Positions 8,320-17,297 of a DNA stretch of 64,000 nt are shown here, piece after piece. The notes below the pieces were generated by a model. The model was not told the DNA's origin. It was given only the letters and a program-made list of their open reading frames with translations, and did not search any database. The stretch's first letter is position 1, and every line of letters begins with the position of its first letter. Source of the DNA: Caulobacter endophyticus (GTDB lineage Bacteria > Pseudomonadota > Alphaproteobacteria > Caulobacterales > Caulobacteraceae). The stretch covers positions 62,001 through 126,000 of the forward strand of contig NZ_QDKQ01000064.1 in the NCBI RefSeq assembly GCF_003116815.1. The letters are read 5' to 3'. A program made the translations under genes and the position numbers.

Positions 8320-8335
8320 TTACCGACCGTTTAAC
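8320..8335. promoter_or_regulatory. CtrA-like binding site upstream of hfsJ-like gene
   Basis: The sequence reads TTAC-N7-TTAAC, one base from the Caulobacter CtrA consensus TTAA-N7-TTAA(C). It lies 74-89 bases upstream of the chosen hfsJ-like start, in an AT-rich intergenic stretch shared with the quinone oxidoreductase gene's 3' end. The spacing fits a promoter-proximal site. A single near-match of this length can occur by chance, so it is a candidate only. Confidence 0.4.
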
Positions 8336-8413
8336 CGTATGATTTTACTGCTGTTTCAGAACGGGACGGCAGAGGGGCGATTTGCGAAGACTTAACCACT
8401 CTCGCCACGCCAC

Positions 8414-9412
8414 CTACTCCACCGTAACCACCACCTTGCCCATGGCCTTGCGGCTGGCGAGGTGGGCGATGGCGTCGCCTGCCTTTTCCAGCGGAAAGCG
8501 CTCGGAGACGTACGGCTTGATCTTGCCGGTGGCGTAGAGGTCCATCAGTTCGCGCACATTGGCCGCGTGGCCGGCCGGATCGCGGGCGACGGCCGCGCCC
8601 CAGAACACGCCGACGATGTCGCACGACTTGAGCAGGGTCAGGTTCAGCGGAATCTTCGGAATGCCCGACGGGAAGCCGATCACCAGCATGCGTCCGCCCC
8701 AGCCGGCGGCGCGGATGGTGGCTTCGGAATAGTCGCCGCCGACCGCGTCATAGGCCACGTCCCAGCCATTGGGGCCGCAGGCGGCCTTCAGTTGGTCGGC
8801 CAGGACCTTCTGGCCGTCCTTGTCGAACGGGCCGCGGGCGTAGACGACGCCGGCGTCGGCGCCGCGCGAGATGGCCAGGTCGACCTTCTCCTGGCTGGAG
8901 GCCGCCGCGATGACCCGCGCCCCCATGGCCTTGCCCAGCTCCACCGCCGCAAGGCCGACGCCGCCGGCCGCGCCGAGCACCAGCAGGGTCTGGCCCGGCT
9001 TGAGGAAGCCCCGGTCCTTCAGGGCGTAGTACGAGGTGCCGTAGGTCAGGATGAAGGCCGAGGCCTCGTCGAAGGGCATGGCGTCGGGGATCGGCGTGCA
9101 GCGAGCGGCCTCGACGGCCAGCTTGTCGGCCATGCCGCCCCAGCCGGTCGAGGCCAGCACCCGCTGGCCGACCGACAGGCTGGTGACGCCCTCGCCCAAG
9201 GCCGCGACCACGCCTGAAACCTCGCCGCCGGGGGCGAAGGGGCGCTGCGGCTTGAACTGGTACATGTCCTGGATGATCAGCAGGTCGGGATAGTTGACCC
9301 CGCAGGCCTTGACGTCGATCAGCACCTGGCCGGGCGCGGGAACCGGATCGGGCAGTTCCTCCAGCACCAGGGACTCGGGACCGCCGACTTCCTTGCTGAG
9401 CACCGCCTTCAT
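8414..9412 (-). CDS. NADPH:quinone oxidoreductase (zinc-free MDR family)
   Basis: This 332-residue protein has the QOR pattern: GVNYPDLLIIQDMYQ in the N-terminal GroES-like domain, PFAPGGEVSGVV, and the nucleotide-binding LVLGAAGGVGLAAVELGKAMGARVIA. The catalytic zinc cysteines and histidine of alcohol dehydrogenases are absent, as expected for quinone oxidoreductases and enoyl reductases. It probably reduces a quinone or conjugated enone with NADPH. It is transcribed alone on the minus strand, divergent from the isoaspartyl peptidase gene; 121 bases between them hold both promoters. Confidence 0.9.
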   Translation of the reverse strand: MKAVLSKEVGGPESLVLEELPDPVPAPGQVLIDVKACGVNYPDLLIIQDMYQFKPQRPFAPGGEVSGVVAALGEGVTSLSVGQRVLASTGWGGMADKLAVEAARCTPIPDAMPFDEASAFILTYGTSYYALKDRGFLKPGQTLLVLGAAGGVGLAAVELGKAMGARVIAAASSQEKVDLAISRGADAGVVYARGPFDKDGQKVLADQLKAACGPNGWDVAYDAVGGDYSEATIRAAGWGGRMLVIGFPSGIPKIPLNLTLLKSCDIVGVFWGAAVARDPAGHAANVRELMDLYATGKIKPYVSERFPLEKAGDAIAHLASRKAMGKVVVTVE

Positions 9413-9533
9413 CTCGCTTCTCCCTAGTTCTTGCTTTTAACAGCGCGCGACGGCCGCCAAAACCGCTCACACTTTTGGCTGTCGCGCTTTAGAAGGCCGA
9501 CGCTAGCGCAGGCGCGACGACCGAGAAAGCCAA

Positions 9534-10412
9534 ATGTCAAACAAACGTTTTACCCTCGCCCTGCACGGCGGCGCCGGCGCCAAGCGCGGCCATGACTACT
9601 CGGTCGAGATCGCCCACATGCGCGGCCTGATCGAGGCCGGACGCGATCGGCTGGCGGCTGGCGCCTCGGCGCTGGACGTGGTGGTCGAGACGGTCGCCGC
9701 ACTGGAAGCCAGCGGGCTCTACATCGCCGGCAAGGGCGCCTCGCCCAACGCCGCGGGCGAATACGAACTGGACGCCAGCCTGATGGACGGCGCCACCAGC
9801 CGCGCCGGTTCGGTGGCCGCGCTGCAAGGCTTCGCCAGCCCGATCCGCGCCGCCCGAGCGGTGATGGACCAGACCCCGCACGTGATGCTGGCCGGCGAGG
9901 GCGCCATGGCCTTCGCCCGCGCCCAGGGGCTGGAAACCGTAGAGGACCCGGAAGGCTACTACACCCGCGCCGGAGCCTTCGAGGACAACGCCCCGCCCGG
10001 CGGTCTTCCCACCGGCACGGTGGGCTGCGTGGCGCTGGACCAGGACGGGCGCCTGGCCGCCGCCACCTCGACGGCCGGCGTGTTTGGCAAGCTGCCCGGC
10101 CGGGTGGGCGACAGCCCGATCATCGGCGCGGGCGCCTGGGCCGACGGCTGGGCCGCGGTCTCGTGCACCGGCCAGGGCGAATACTTCATCCGCACCGCCG
10201 TCGGCGTGCAGATCGCCCACCGCATCCGCTTCGGCGGCCAGAGCCTGGAAGAAGCCGCGCGCGGCGCCATCCGGGGCGTGGCCGACCTGGGCGGCCACGG
10301 CGGCCTGGTGTCGATTGACCGCGAGGGCAATGTCGCCATGCCCTTCGCCTCCAGCGGCCTCAAGCGCGCGGCGCTGCTGCCGGACGGAACCATCGTCGCC
10401 GAAGCCTTCTGA
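9534..10412 (+). CDS. iaaA: Isoaspartyl peptidase / plant-type L-asparaginase (Ntn hydrolase)
   Basis: This 292-residue precursor has the plant-type asparaginase features: [12 protein letters not shown] at the N-terminus, IAGKGASPN, and the autocleavage site GTVGCVALD with the catalytic threonine at about residue 162. Family members cleave themselves at this Thr into alpha and beta chains and hydrolyse isoaspartyl dipeptides and asparagine. [13 protein letters not shown] near the end also fits. The start is the ATG at 9534 after a short AT-containing leader. It is divergent from the quinone oxidoreductase and about 130 bases upstream of galE on the same strand. Confidence 0.92.
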   Translation: MSNKRFTLALHGGAGAKRGHDYSVEIAHMRGLIEAGRDRLAAGASALDVVVETVAALEASGLYIAGKGASPNAAGEYELDASLMDGATSRAGSVAALQGFASPIRAARAVMDQTPHVMLAGEGAMAFARAQGLETVEDPEGYYTRAGAFEDNAPPGGLPTGTVGCVALDQDGRLAAATSTAGVFGKLPGRVGDSPIIGAGAWADGWAAVSCTGQGEYFIRTAVGVQIAHRIRFGGQSLEEAARGAIRGVADLGGHGGLVSIDREGNVAMPFASSGLKRAALLPDGTIVAEAF

Positions 10413-10539
10413 TTGGGCGACGGCGACCGCAAAGCCGTCATAAGTCGCCGCTAGGCCTCTTGGCGTCTTGACCCGGACGGGACCTCCGCCAAGAAGAGCC
10501 GGGGGCGACCTTCAACCGATCGCTGAACGGAGCGCGACC

Positions 10540-11529
10540 TTGGGCGAAACCATTCTGGTGGCCGGCGGCGCGGGCTATATCGGCTCGCACACCTGCCTGC
10601 GGCTGGCCGAAGCCGGCTTCACGCCCGTGGTCTACGACAACCTCTCCAACGGCTGGGAAAGCTTCGTCCAGTGGGGCCCGCTGGAGGTGGGCGACATCAA
10701 CGACGCCGCTCGTCTCGACGAAGTCTTCGCCAAGCACAGGCCGGTCGCCGTCATCCACTTCGCCGCCTTCATCGAGGTGGGCTTCTCGGTGGCCGAGCCC
10801 GGCCCGTTCTACGGCAACAATGTCGGCGGCACGATCACCCTGGTCGAGGCCGCCCGCGGGGCCGGGATCGACAAGCTGGTGTTCTCGTCGACCTGCGCCA
10901 CCTACGGCGCGCCGGTGCGCGTGCCCATGGACGAGTCCCACCCCCAGGCGCCGCTCAATCCCTATGGCCGCAGCAAGCTGATGGTCGAGGAGATCCTGCG
11001 CGACATGGACCGCTACAAGGGCTTCCGCTCGGTGGTTCTGCGCTACTTCAACGCCGCCGGCGCCGACCCGCAGGGGCGCATCGGCGAGAAGCACGAGCCG
11101 GAGACCCACGCCATCCCGCTGGCCATCGCCGCGGCGCGGGGCGAGCGCGACAGGTTCATGCTGTTCGGCGAGGACTACGACACCCGCGACGGCACCTGCG
11201 TGCGCGACTACATCCACGTGCTGGACCTGGCCGACGCCCACGTGGCGGCGCTGAAGTGGCTGCTGGCCGGCAAGGACAGCGCCGCCTTCAACCTGGGCAC
11301 CGGCACGGGCACGAGCGTCAAGGAACTGGTCGGCGCCATCGAGCGGCGCTCGAACCGGCCGTTCCCGCTGGAGCCGGCGCCGCGCCGCGACGGCGACGCC
11401 CCGAGCCTGGTGGCCGACAACGGCAAGGCCCGCGACCTGCTGGGCTGGACCCCGCGTTATGGTCTCGACGAGATCATCGAGCACGCCTGGGCTTGGCACG
11501 CCAACGGCGCGGGCGCCCTCAAGCGCTGA
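10540..11529 (+). CDS. galE: UDP-glucose 4-epimerase
   Basis: The 329-residue protein has the GalE signature AGGAGYIGSHTCLRL at its start, SSTCATYG, the catalytic YGRSK, and RYFNAAGADPQGRIGE. It interconverts UDP-glucose and UDP-galactose for surface polysaccharide. The frame is open back to 10468, but I place the start at the TTG at 10540 because ACGGAG lies about nine bases upstream and the Rossmann strand begins at once (MGETILVAGGAG). The upstream extension is proline/arginine-rich and unlike the family. Confidence 0.93.
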   Translation: MGETILVAGGAGYIGSHTCLRLAEAGFTPVVYDNLSNGWESFVQWGPLEVGDINDAARLDEVFAKHRPVAVIHFAAFIEVGFSVAEPGPFYGNNVGGTITLVEAARGAGIDKLVFSSTCATYGAPVRVPMDESHPQAPLNPYGRSKLMVEEILRDMDRYKGFRSVVLRYFNAAGADPQGRIGEKHEPETHAIPLAIAAARGERDRFMLFGEDYDTRDGTCVRDYIHVLDLADAHVAALKWLLAGKDSAAFNLGTGTGTSVKELVGAIERRSNRPFPLEPAPRRDGDAPSLVADNGKARDLLGWTPRYGLDEIIEHAWAWHANGAGALKR

Positions 11530-11580
11530 CGGCGATAAAGCCGCTTTCCCGCCCGGGTGGAAACCCACTAGCCTGACCGC

Positions 11581-12123
11581 ATGAACGGCTTGGCCCTCGC
11601 TCTCTTCTGGCTTGCGGCGACGTCTCCGGCGGTCGCGGCGGACGGTGCGGCCGCCGTGCGGGCCGGCGCCGACGGACGCGGCGAAGTCCGGGCGACCATC
11701 GACATCCCCGCCCCGCCCGAGCGGGTGTGGCGCACGATCCTCGACTGCCGGCTGGCCTCGCGCATGACCCCCAGCGTCAAGCGCTGCACGGTGCTGGAGC
11801 GCTCGCCCGACGGCCGCGCCGAGACCCGCGAGCACTGGATCAAGCGCGGCCTGTTCTCGCCGATGCTGCGGTCGGTGTCGCGTCTGGAGCTGGACCCAAG
11901 CCGGCGCATCGGCTTTCGCTGCATCGGCGGCGACATCGACGACTGCGAAGGCCAGTGGCTGCTGACTCCGCTGGAGAACGGAACGGCCACGCGAGTGGTC
12001 TATGAGAACAAGGTCAGCGCTCCATTCGGCCTGCCGGCCGGGATGGCGGCGGCCGCCATGCGCCGCGACGTGCCCGCCGCCCTGCAGGCCCTCAGGCGCG
12101 AATGCCTGGGAGACAGGCCATGA
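11581..12123 (+). CDS. Exported SRPBCC/START-like protein
   Basis: This 180-residue protein has an N-terminal signal peptide (MNGLALALFWLAATSPAVAA) followed by a SRPBCC fold: IDIPAPPERVWRTILDC is the typical first strand and helix, and the C-terminal helix AGMAAAAMRRDVPAALQALR closes the cavity. The domain usually binds a lipid or other hydrophobic ligand. The stop TGA overlaps the next ATG, so it is the first gene of a three-gene set (with a DCC thioredoxin-like protein and a DUF4166 protein). The ligand and process are unknown. A periplasmic place is predicted from the signal peptide. Confidence 0.82.
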   Translation: MNGLALALFWLAATSPAVAADGAAAVRAGADGRGEVRATIDIPAPPERVWRTILDCRLASRMTPSVKRCTVLERSPDGRAETREHWIKRGLFSPMLRSVSRLELDPSRRIGFRCIGGDIDDCEGQWLLTPLENGTATRVVYENKVSAPFGLPAGMAAAAMRRDVPAALQALRRECLGDRP

Positions 12124-12542
12124 GCCATCCCGAACCGCTGTGGCTGTTCGACGGGGTCTGCAACCTGTGCTCGGGTTCGGTGCGCGCGGTGCTGGCCATC
12201 GACCGCAAGGGGATCATGCGCTTCACCCCGATCCAGTCGGACTACGGCCGGGCCCTGGCGCTCGCCCACGGGATCGATCCGGACCATCCGGCCAGCTTCC
12301 TCTATCTCGATAACGGCCAGGCGCTGGAAAAGAGCGCGGCGATCCTGGCCCTGCTGCGACGGCTGGGCGGACCATGGTCGTGGCTGGCGGCGGTCGTCGG
12401 CGTGCTGCCCAGGGCCTGGCTCGATGCCGGCTACGACTGGCTGGCCGCCAACCGCTACCGGCTGATGGGCAAGCGCTCGACCTGCATGGTTCCGACGCTG
12501 GCGCAGCGGGCCCGCTTCGTGCTCGAACCGCCGGCCGCATGA
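12120..12542 (+). CDS. DCC family (DUF393) thiol-disulfide oxidoreductase-like protein
   Basis: This 140-residue protein has the DCC family start WLFDGVCNLCSGSVRAVLAID, where DG-x-C-x-x-C is the proposed redox site, followed by FTPIQSDYGRALA and a C-terminal WLAANRYRLMGKR. Family knowledge: DUF393/YuxK proteins are thioredoxin-like and of uncertain role. The start ATG overlaps the preceding TGA (ATGA), and its own stop overlaps the next start the same way, pointing to translational coupling of all three genes. Confidence 0.85.
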   Translation: MSHPEPLWLFDGVCNLCSGSVRAVLAIDRKGIMRFTPIQSDYGRALALAHGIDPDHPASFLYLDNGQALEKSAAILALLRRLGGPWSWLAAVVGVLPRAWLDAGYDWLAANRYRLMGKRSTCMVPTLAQRARFVLEPPAA

Positions 12543-13087
12543 GCATCCACGACCCTGGGGGCGTGTTCCCGCGCGCGCTGGGCAAGGCCTTCGCCGACCT
12601 GCCGCAGGCCGTGCGCGCCGCCCATCACGGCGCGACGCCCGTAGCGCTGCACGGCCACGCCCGGGCGCGGGGCGACGGCGGCCCCGCGGTGATGGTCCGG
12701 CAGCTGCAGAGCCTGCCCGCCCCGGGCGTCCATGCCACGGCGGTGTTCATCACGCCCCTGCCGGGCGGCGGCGAGGCATGGAGCCGGCGTTTCGGCGGCC
12801 GGGCCTTCGCCTCGCACGTCCACCCCGCGCTTGGCGATCCGTTCGCCTTCGAGGAAACGGTCGGCCTGCTGACCTTCCGCTTCCACGCCTCGCCCCGCGC
12901 CGACGGCTTTTCCTGGAACTTCGAGAGCTGGCGGTTGGGGCGGCTGCCCCTGCCGACGGCCTGGGCGCCACGCACGCGGGCCCGCATCTTCGCGCGCGAC
13001 GGACTTTACCGCTTCCGCGTGCTGGTCGCCCATCCTTGGCTGGGCGTGATCTTCGGCTATGCCGGGCGGCTGGAAAGCCGGCCCTAG
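12539..13087 (+). CDS. DUF4166 family protein
   Basis: This 182-residue protein begins with VFPRALGKAFADLPQAVRAAH and has WSRRFGGRAFASH and a basic GLYRFRVLVAHPWLGVIFGYAG end, which matches the DUF4166 family as I know it. In other genomes that domain can be fused to saccharopine-dehydrogenase-like or DCC proteins. Function is not established. It overlaps the DCC gene by four bases and ends in CTAG that also forms the stop of the convergent glycosyltransferase gene, so the two opposite genes share four bases. Confidence 0.75.
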   Translation: MSIHDPGGVFPRALGKAFADLPQAVRAAHHGATPVALHGHARARGDGGPAVMVRQLQSLPAPGVHATAVFITPLPGGGEAWSRRFGGRAFASHVHPALGDPFAFEETVGLLTFRFHASPRADGFSWNFESWRLGRLPLPTAWAPRTRARIFARDGLYRFRVLVAHPWLGVIFGYAGRLESRP

Positions 13088-14028
13088 GCTCTGGCCTTCT
13101 TCAGCTTGGCCTTGCGCAAGCGCGCGTTGATGGCCGGCCGGCAGACCGACAGGCCCAGGATCAGAGGCGCCAGCATCACCGCCAGCGCATAGCGCTGGAT
13201 GCTGTCGGCCCGCTTGATGAAGTAGCGCGCCAGGCCCACGCCCTTGTGGAACTCGACCTTGACCGGGTGTTCCAGGCTGGTGTGACCCAGGTGGATGACG
13301 CGGGCGTTGGGATGGAACAGCACCTGGCCGCCGGCCTGGCGGGCGCGCCAGCACAGGTCGACGTCCTCGACGTGCAGGAAGTAGCCCTCGTCGAACCCGG
13401 CCAGGGCGTCGAAGTCCGTCCGGCGCAGGGCGAAGCAGGCGCCCGAGATGGTCGGCATCGACGTCGGCTCGGCGGGCAGAGGCTCATGCTCGCGGTGGAT
13501 CTCGAACCGCTTGAACCGCGCCACCTTCTGGCTGAGCTGCGAAAGGCTGAGCAGGGTGGTGACCGGCGTCACCTCGCCGCGACGACCGCCGCGCTGCTCG
13601 GTGCCGTCGATGTTCATGACCCGCGCGCCCATTACGGTCGGGACCGGCTGGTCGCGGAAGGCCGCGACCATCGCAGGCACGCAGTCCGGTTGCAGGTATG
13701 CGTCGGGATTGAGGAAGATCAGGTATTCGCCCTGCGCCACCTGGGCGCCGAGATTGGCCCCCCTGGCGAAGCCGACATTGCCGTGTCCCTGCACCAGCTG
13801 CACGCGAGGCTCGGTCAGGCCGAGCGCCCGCAGCATGTCGGCCTCCTGCGGCGAGGAGCCGTTATCGACGATGACGAACTCGTCGACCATCGGCTCGGCC
13901 AGCACGTGGCGGATGCTGTCGACCAGCGCTTCTCCCGTCCAGTAGACGACCATCACCACCGAAACCAAGGGCTTGGCGGGACGCGCGCCTGCGGCGAGGA
14001 CCGTAAAGGACGGGAGAATGCTGTTCAT
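13084..14028 (-). CDS. Family 2 glycosyltransferase (rhamnosyltransferase-like)
   Basis: This 314-residue protein has the GT2 fold: PLVSVVMVVYWTGEALVDSI, FVIVDNGSS (first acidic site), ANLGAQVAQGEYLIFLNPDA (the DXD equivalent) and FLHVEDVDLCWRAR (the ED catalytic region). A hydrophobic stretch near the C-terminus (LAVMLAPLILGLSV) may anchor it to the membrane. It probably adds a deoxyhexose or similar sugar to a surface glycan. Its start is two bases downstream of the thrS stop on the same strand, so it is likely the last gene of that operon, an unusual partner for a synthetase. Confidence 0.9.
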   Translation of the reverse strand: MNSILPSFTVLAAGARPAKPLVSVVMVVYWTGEALVDSIRHVLAEPMVDEFVIVDNGSSPQEADMLRALGLTEPRVQLVQGHGNVGFARGANLGAQVAQGEYLIFLNPDAYLQPDCVPAMVAAFRDQPVPTVMGARVMNIDGTEQRGGRRGEVTPVTTLLSLSQLSQKVARFKRFEIHREHEPLPAEPTSMPTISGACFALRRTDFDALAGFDEGYFLHVEDVDLCWRARQAGGQVLFHPNARVIHLGHTSLEHPVKVEFHKGVGLARYFIKRADSIQRYALAVMLAPLILGLSVCRPAINARLRKAKLKKARA

Positions 14029-14029
14029 G

Positions 14030-16006
14030 TCAGACCTGGGCAGGCTCCGGCATGGCTTGCGGAGCCAGAGCCCGCGCGAGGTCCGGAGGCGTGGCCTCCT
14101 GGCCCAGCACCGACAGCGCCTCGTCGAGCGACAGGATCTGCTGACCCTCGCCGCCCAGGCGCCGCAGGGCGACTTGCCCCGTCTCCGCTTCCTTACGCCC
14201 GACCACTGCGATCACGGGAACCTTTGCGAGGCTGTGCTCGCGAATCTTGTAGTTGATCTTCTCGTTACGCAGGTCGACCTCCGCGCGCAATCCCGCCGCA
14301 GTCAACCGCTCAACGACAGTCCGCGCGTAATCGTCCGCATCCGACGTGATCGTCGCCACGACGATCTGCGTCGGCGCCAGCCAAAGCGGCAGATGGCCCG
14401 CGTAGTTTTCCAACAAGATACCGATAAACCGCTCGAACGACCCCAGGATCGCGCGATGCAGCATCACCGGCCGCTTCTTGGATCCGTCTTCGGCAACGTA
14501 TTCGGCGTCCAAACGTTCCGGGAGCACGTAGTCCAACTGCAGCGTGCCGCAGGTCCACTCGCGACCGATGGCGTCCTGCACGATGAAGTCCAGCTTGGGC
14601 GCGTAGAAGGCGCCGTCGCCCTCTGCGATCACCGGCTCGACGCCGGCCAGGCGCGCAGCCTCGGCCAGCATGCCTTCGGCCTTGTCCCAGAACTCGTCCG
14701 AACCGGCGCGCAGTTCCGGGCGCGTGGCCAGGGCGATGTACTTGGTCGTCATGCCAAGGTCGGCGTGGATCATCCGCGCCAGGCGGATGAAGCGTTCGGT
14801 CTCCTCGACGATCTGGTCTTCACGGCAGAAGATGTGGGCGTCGTCCTGGGTGAAGGCGCGCACCCGCATCAGGCCGTGCAGCGCGCCCGACGGCTCGTAG
14901 CGGTGGCAGGCGCCGAACTCGGCCATGCGCATCGGCAGCTCACGGTACGAGCGCTGGCCGACATTCCAGATCTGCACGTGGCCCGGGCAGTTCATCGGCT
15001 TGAGGGACAGGATCTCGCCTTCGACGGTCTCGCAGACGAACATGTTGGCGCGGTACTTGTCCCAGTGGCCCGAGTTCTCCCAGAAGGTCTTGTCCAGGAC
15101 CTGGGGCGTCTTGACCTCGATATAGCCGGCGCGGTCGAGGCTGCGGCGCATGTAGGCTTCGAGGTTCTGCCACAGCTTCCAGCCCTTGGGATGCCAGAAG
15201 ACCATGCCCCGGCCTTCTTCCTGCATGTGGAAGAGGCCGAGCGCCTTGCCCAGCTTGCGGTGATCGCGCTTCTCGGCTTCCTCGATGCGCTTCAGATAGG
15301 CTTCGAGGTCGGCTTCCGAGGCCCAGCTCGTGCCGTAGATGCGCTGCAGCTGGGCGTTGTTCTGGTCGCCGCGCCAGTAGGCGCCGGCCAGCTTGGTCAG
15401 CTTGAAGGCCTTGCCGACGTGCTTGGTCGACGGCAGGTGCGGCCCGCGGCAGAGGTCCTTCCAGGCCCCCTGGCGATAGACCGTGATCGTGTCCGTGCCC
15501 GGCAGGTCGCGGATGATCTGGGCCTTATATTGCTCGCCGATCTCGTCGAAGTGCTTGATGGCCTCGTCGCGGTCCCAGACCTCGCGCGTGATCTTCTCGT
15601 CGCGGTCGACGATCTCCTTCATGCGCTTTTCGATCGTCGCCAGGTCGTCCAGGCTGAACGGCTCGTCGCGGGCGAAGTCGTAGTAGAAGCCGTCCTCGAC
15701 GTTGGGGCCGATCGTCACCTGCGTGCCGGGGAACAGCTCCTGCACGGCCTCGGCCAGCACGTGGGCGGTGTCGTGGCGGATCGTGTCGAGAGCCTCGGGG
15801 GCGTCGCGCGTCAGGATCTCGAACTTGCGCTCGCCGGTCAGCAGGTCGGGCGTCAGGACGCGATCGAGGTCGAGCACCTGGCCGTCCAGCTTGATCAGCA
15901 GGGCCTTCTTCTCGAGCGACTTGGAAATGGCCGCGGCGACGTCACGCCCCGTCGAGCCGTCGGGGTACTGACGGGAGGAGCCGTCGGGGAAAACCAGATC
16001 GATCAT
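14030..16006 (-). CDS. thrS: Threonyl-tRNA synthetase
   Basis: This 658-residue class II synthetase is full length. It has an N-terminal TGS domain with [16 protein letters not shown], the editing domain with [11 protein letters not shown], the catalytic core with [10 protein letters not shown] (a zinc-binding cysteine) and class II motif 2 [20 protein letters not shown], motif 3 [17 protein letters not shown], and a C-terminal anticodon-binding domain. It charges tRNA-Thr in the cytoplasm. Its start overlaps the yidD stop by four bases, giving an unusual yidD-thrS translational coupling. Confidence 0.98.
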   Translation of the reverse strand: MIDLVFPDGSSRQYPDGSTGRDVAAAISKSLEKKALLIKLDGQVLDLDRVLTPDLLTGERKFEILTRDAPEALDTIRHDTAHVLAEAVQELFPGTQVTIGPNVEDGFYYDFARDEPFSLDDLATIEKRMKEIVDRDEKITREVWDRDEAIKHFDEIGEQYKAQIIRDLPGTDTITVYRQGAWKDLCRGPHLPSTKHVGKAFKLTKLAGAYWRGDQNNAQLQRIYGTSWASEADLEAYLKRIEEAEKRDHRKLGKALGLFHMQEEGRGMVFWHPKGWKLWQNLEAYMRRSLDRAGYIEVKTPQVLDKTFWENSGHWDKYRANMFVCETVEGEILSLKPMNCPGHVQIWNVGQRSYRELPMRMAEFGACHRYEPSGALHGLMRVRAFTQDDAHIFCREDQIVEETERFIRLARMIHADLGMTTKYIALATRPELRAGSDEFWDKAEGMLAEAARLAGVEPVIAEGDGAFYAPKLDFIVQDAIGREWTCGTLQLDYVLPERLDAEYVAEDGSKKRPVMLHRAILGSFERFIGILLENYAGHLPLWLAPTQIVVATITSDADDYARTVVERLTAAGLRAEVDLRNEKINYKIREHSLAKVPVIAVVGRKEAETGQVALRRLGGEGQQILSLDEALSVLGQEATPPDLARALAPQAMPEPAQV

Positions 16007-16257
16007 TCTTCACACATCCACTTGCGCGGCTCGCGCGGCGGAGGCGGCGGGTCGTACCCCCAGCCTCCGAACGGATTGCAGCGGCATATCCGTCGCAGAG
16101 CGAGCCAGGACCCCTTGGCGGGTCCGTGATCCTTGAGCGCCTGGGCCGCGTATTCCGAGCAGGTCGGCAGGTAGCGGCACTGGCGCCCGATGAGAGGCGA
16201 GAGCGTCAACTTGTAGGCGCGCAGGCCGAAGTCGACGACGCGGTGATAAAGGCTCAT
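16003..16257 (-). CDS. yidD: Membrane protein insertion efficiency factor YidD
   Basis: This 84-residue protein matches YidD closely: [25 protein letters not shown] with the family's cysteines, then [22 protein letters not shown]. YidD helps YidC-dependent insertion at the inner membrane. In many bacteria it sits between rnpA and yidC; here it lies between an Fe-S scaffold-like gene and thrS, overlapping thrS by four bases. The ATG at 16257 is the natural start. Confidence 0.95.
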   Translation of the reverse strand: MSLYHRVVDFGLRAYKLTLSPLIGRQCRYLPTCSEYAAQALKDHGPAKGSWLALRRICRCNPFGGWGYDPPPPPREPRKWMCEE

Positions 16258-16312
16258 GCCGGCGCTTTCGCGAACGGAGTCGGGGACTTATCGCACCCGC
16301 GAAAAGCTCCGA

Positions 16313-16774
16313 TCAAGCGGCGCCGGCGCGGCTAGTTCGCGTTTGGGTCGCCCCTGTGGCCTTCCGGACAGCCTCGACCGCGGCCTCGAACGCCAAAAGC
16401 GTCGAGGCGTGACGGGCAGGATAGTCCTTGACCGGCTCCAGCACGGCGAGCTCCGCAAAGCGGCCCGCAGGGTGCGGGCCGTTCGCCTTCAGCATAGCGG
16501 CCAGGGCGTCGCGGGCCAACTCAAGTTCGGAAAGATCCGCGCCGATCACGTTGGCGCCCAGCACGGCGGCGCTGGCCTGGCCCAGGGCGCAGGCCGAAAC
16601 CTCCTGGGCGAAGTCGGCGACCTTGCCGTCCTTGACCACGACGTCGACGAGGATCCGGCTGCCGCACAGCTTGGCCGCCCGCTCGGCGCTGGCGTCCGGC
16701 GCGGCCAGGCGTCCGGCTCGCGGCATGTTGGCCACGAGGTTGAGGATCCTGGCGCTGTAGAGATCGTCGATCAT
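16313..16774 (-). CDS. IscU/NifU-like iron-sulfur scaffold family protein
   Basis: This 153-residue protein has the scaffold fold: LYSARILNLVANMPRAGRL at the start, a cysteine in AAKLCGSRI (residue 37) and one in VSACALGQASAAVLG (residue 62). The third canonical cysteine of IscU would fall in KDYPARHASTLLAFE, where only His122 is present and no cysteine. Family knowledge: this alphaproteobacterial subgroup is often found next to yidD; whether it holds an Fe-S cluster is unclear. Its start overlaps the SRPBCC gene's stop by four bases. Confidence 0.85.
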   Translation of the reverse strand: MIDDLYSARILNLVANMPRAGRLAAPDASAERAAKLCGSRILVDVVVKDGKVADFAQEVSACALGQASAAVLGANVIGADLSELELARDALAAMLKANGPHPAGRFAELAVLEPVKDYPARHASTLLAFEAAVEAVRKATGATQTRTSRAGAA

Positions 16775-17241
16775 CCGGCTTCAGATGGGGCGGCCGCGCG
16801 CGCTTGCCAGAGGGCCTCGGCGCGGTCGCGCACCGCCTCGCCCATGGCCGTGAAGGCGGCCTTCAGGGCGCGGCGCTCGTCCTTGGAGATCCACTTGACC
16901 AGCAGGCCCATGAACAGCTCGCCGTTCGAGAAGGTGGCGTTGCTCTCGCCCATGTTCTCGACTTCCAGGTAGCGGATGGCCGTGACGAAGCCGCCCAGGC
17001 GCTGGCTGCGCCAGTGCAGCTGCTCGTAGGGCACCCAGTCCTGGACGATCGGCTGGATCACCTTGACCGGGCGGTCGGCGATCGCCTCTTCCAGGGTCAG
17101 GGCCGTGCCGATCTTCAGCTGGCCGGCGGCCTTGACGTAGAGCGGGTTCCACTCGTGCCAGCGCTCGAACTCGGACACGACTTCCCAGACGATCTCGGCG
17201 GGGGCCTGGACCCCGATACGGTGCTCGACGGCGCGTTTCAT
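16771..17241 (-). CDS. SRPBCC family protein (polyketide cyclase-like)
   Basis: This 156-residue protein has the SRPBCC pattern: VEHRIGVQAPAEIVWEVVSE at the N-terminus followed by WHEWNPLYVKAAGQLKIG, and a final helix DERRALKAAFTAMGEAVRDRAEAL. It has no signal peptide, unlike the exported SRPBCC protein at 11.6 kb, so it probably acts in the cytoplasm and binds a hydrophobic ligand. It heads the run SRPBCC, scaffold, yidD, thrS, GT2 on the minus strand, with four-base overlaps at the first and third junctions. Confidence 0.82.
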   Translation of the reverse strand: MKRAVEHRIGVQAPAEIVWEVVSEFERWHEWNPLYVKAAGQLKIGTALTLEEAIADRPVKVIQPIVQDWVPYEQLHWRSQRLGGFVTAIRYLEVENMGESNATFSNGELFMGLLVKWISKDERRALKAAFTAMGEAVRDRAEALWQARAAAPSEAG

Positions 17242-17297
17242 GGTCGCGATCTAGCACATCCAGGGGGTGGAGCTACAGGCGTGAATTGATCCGCCCA

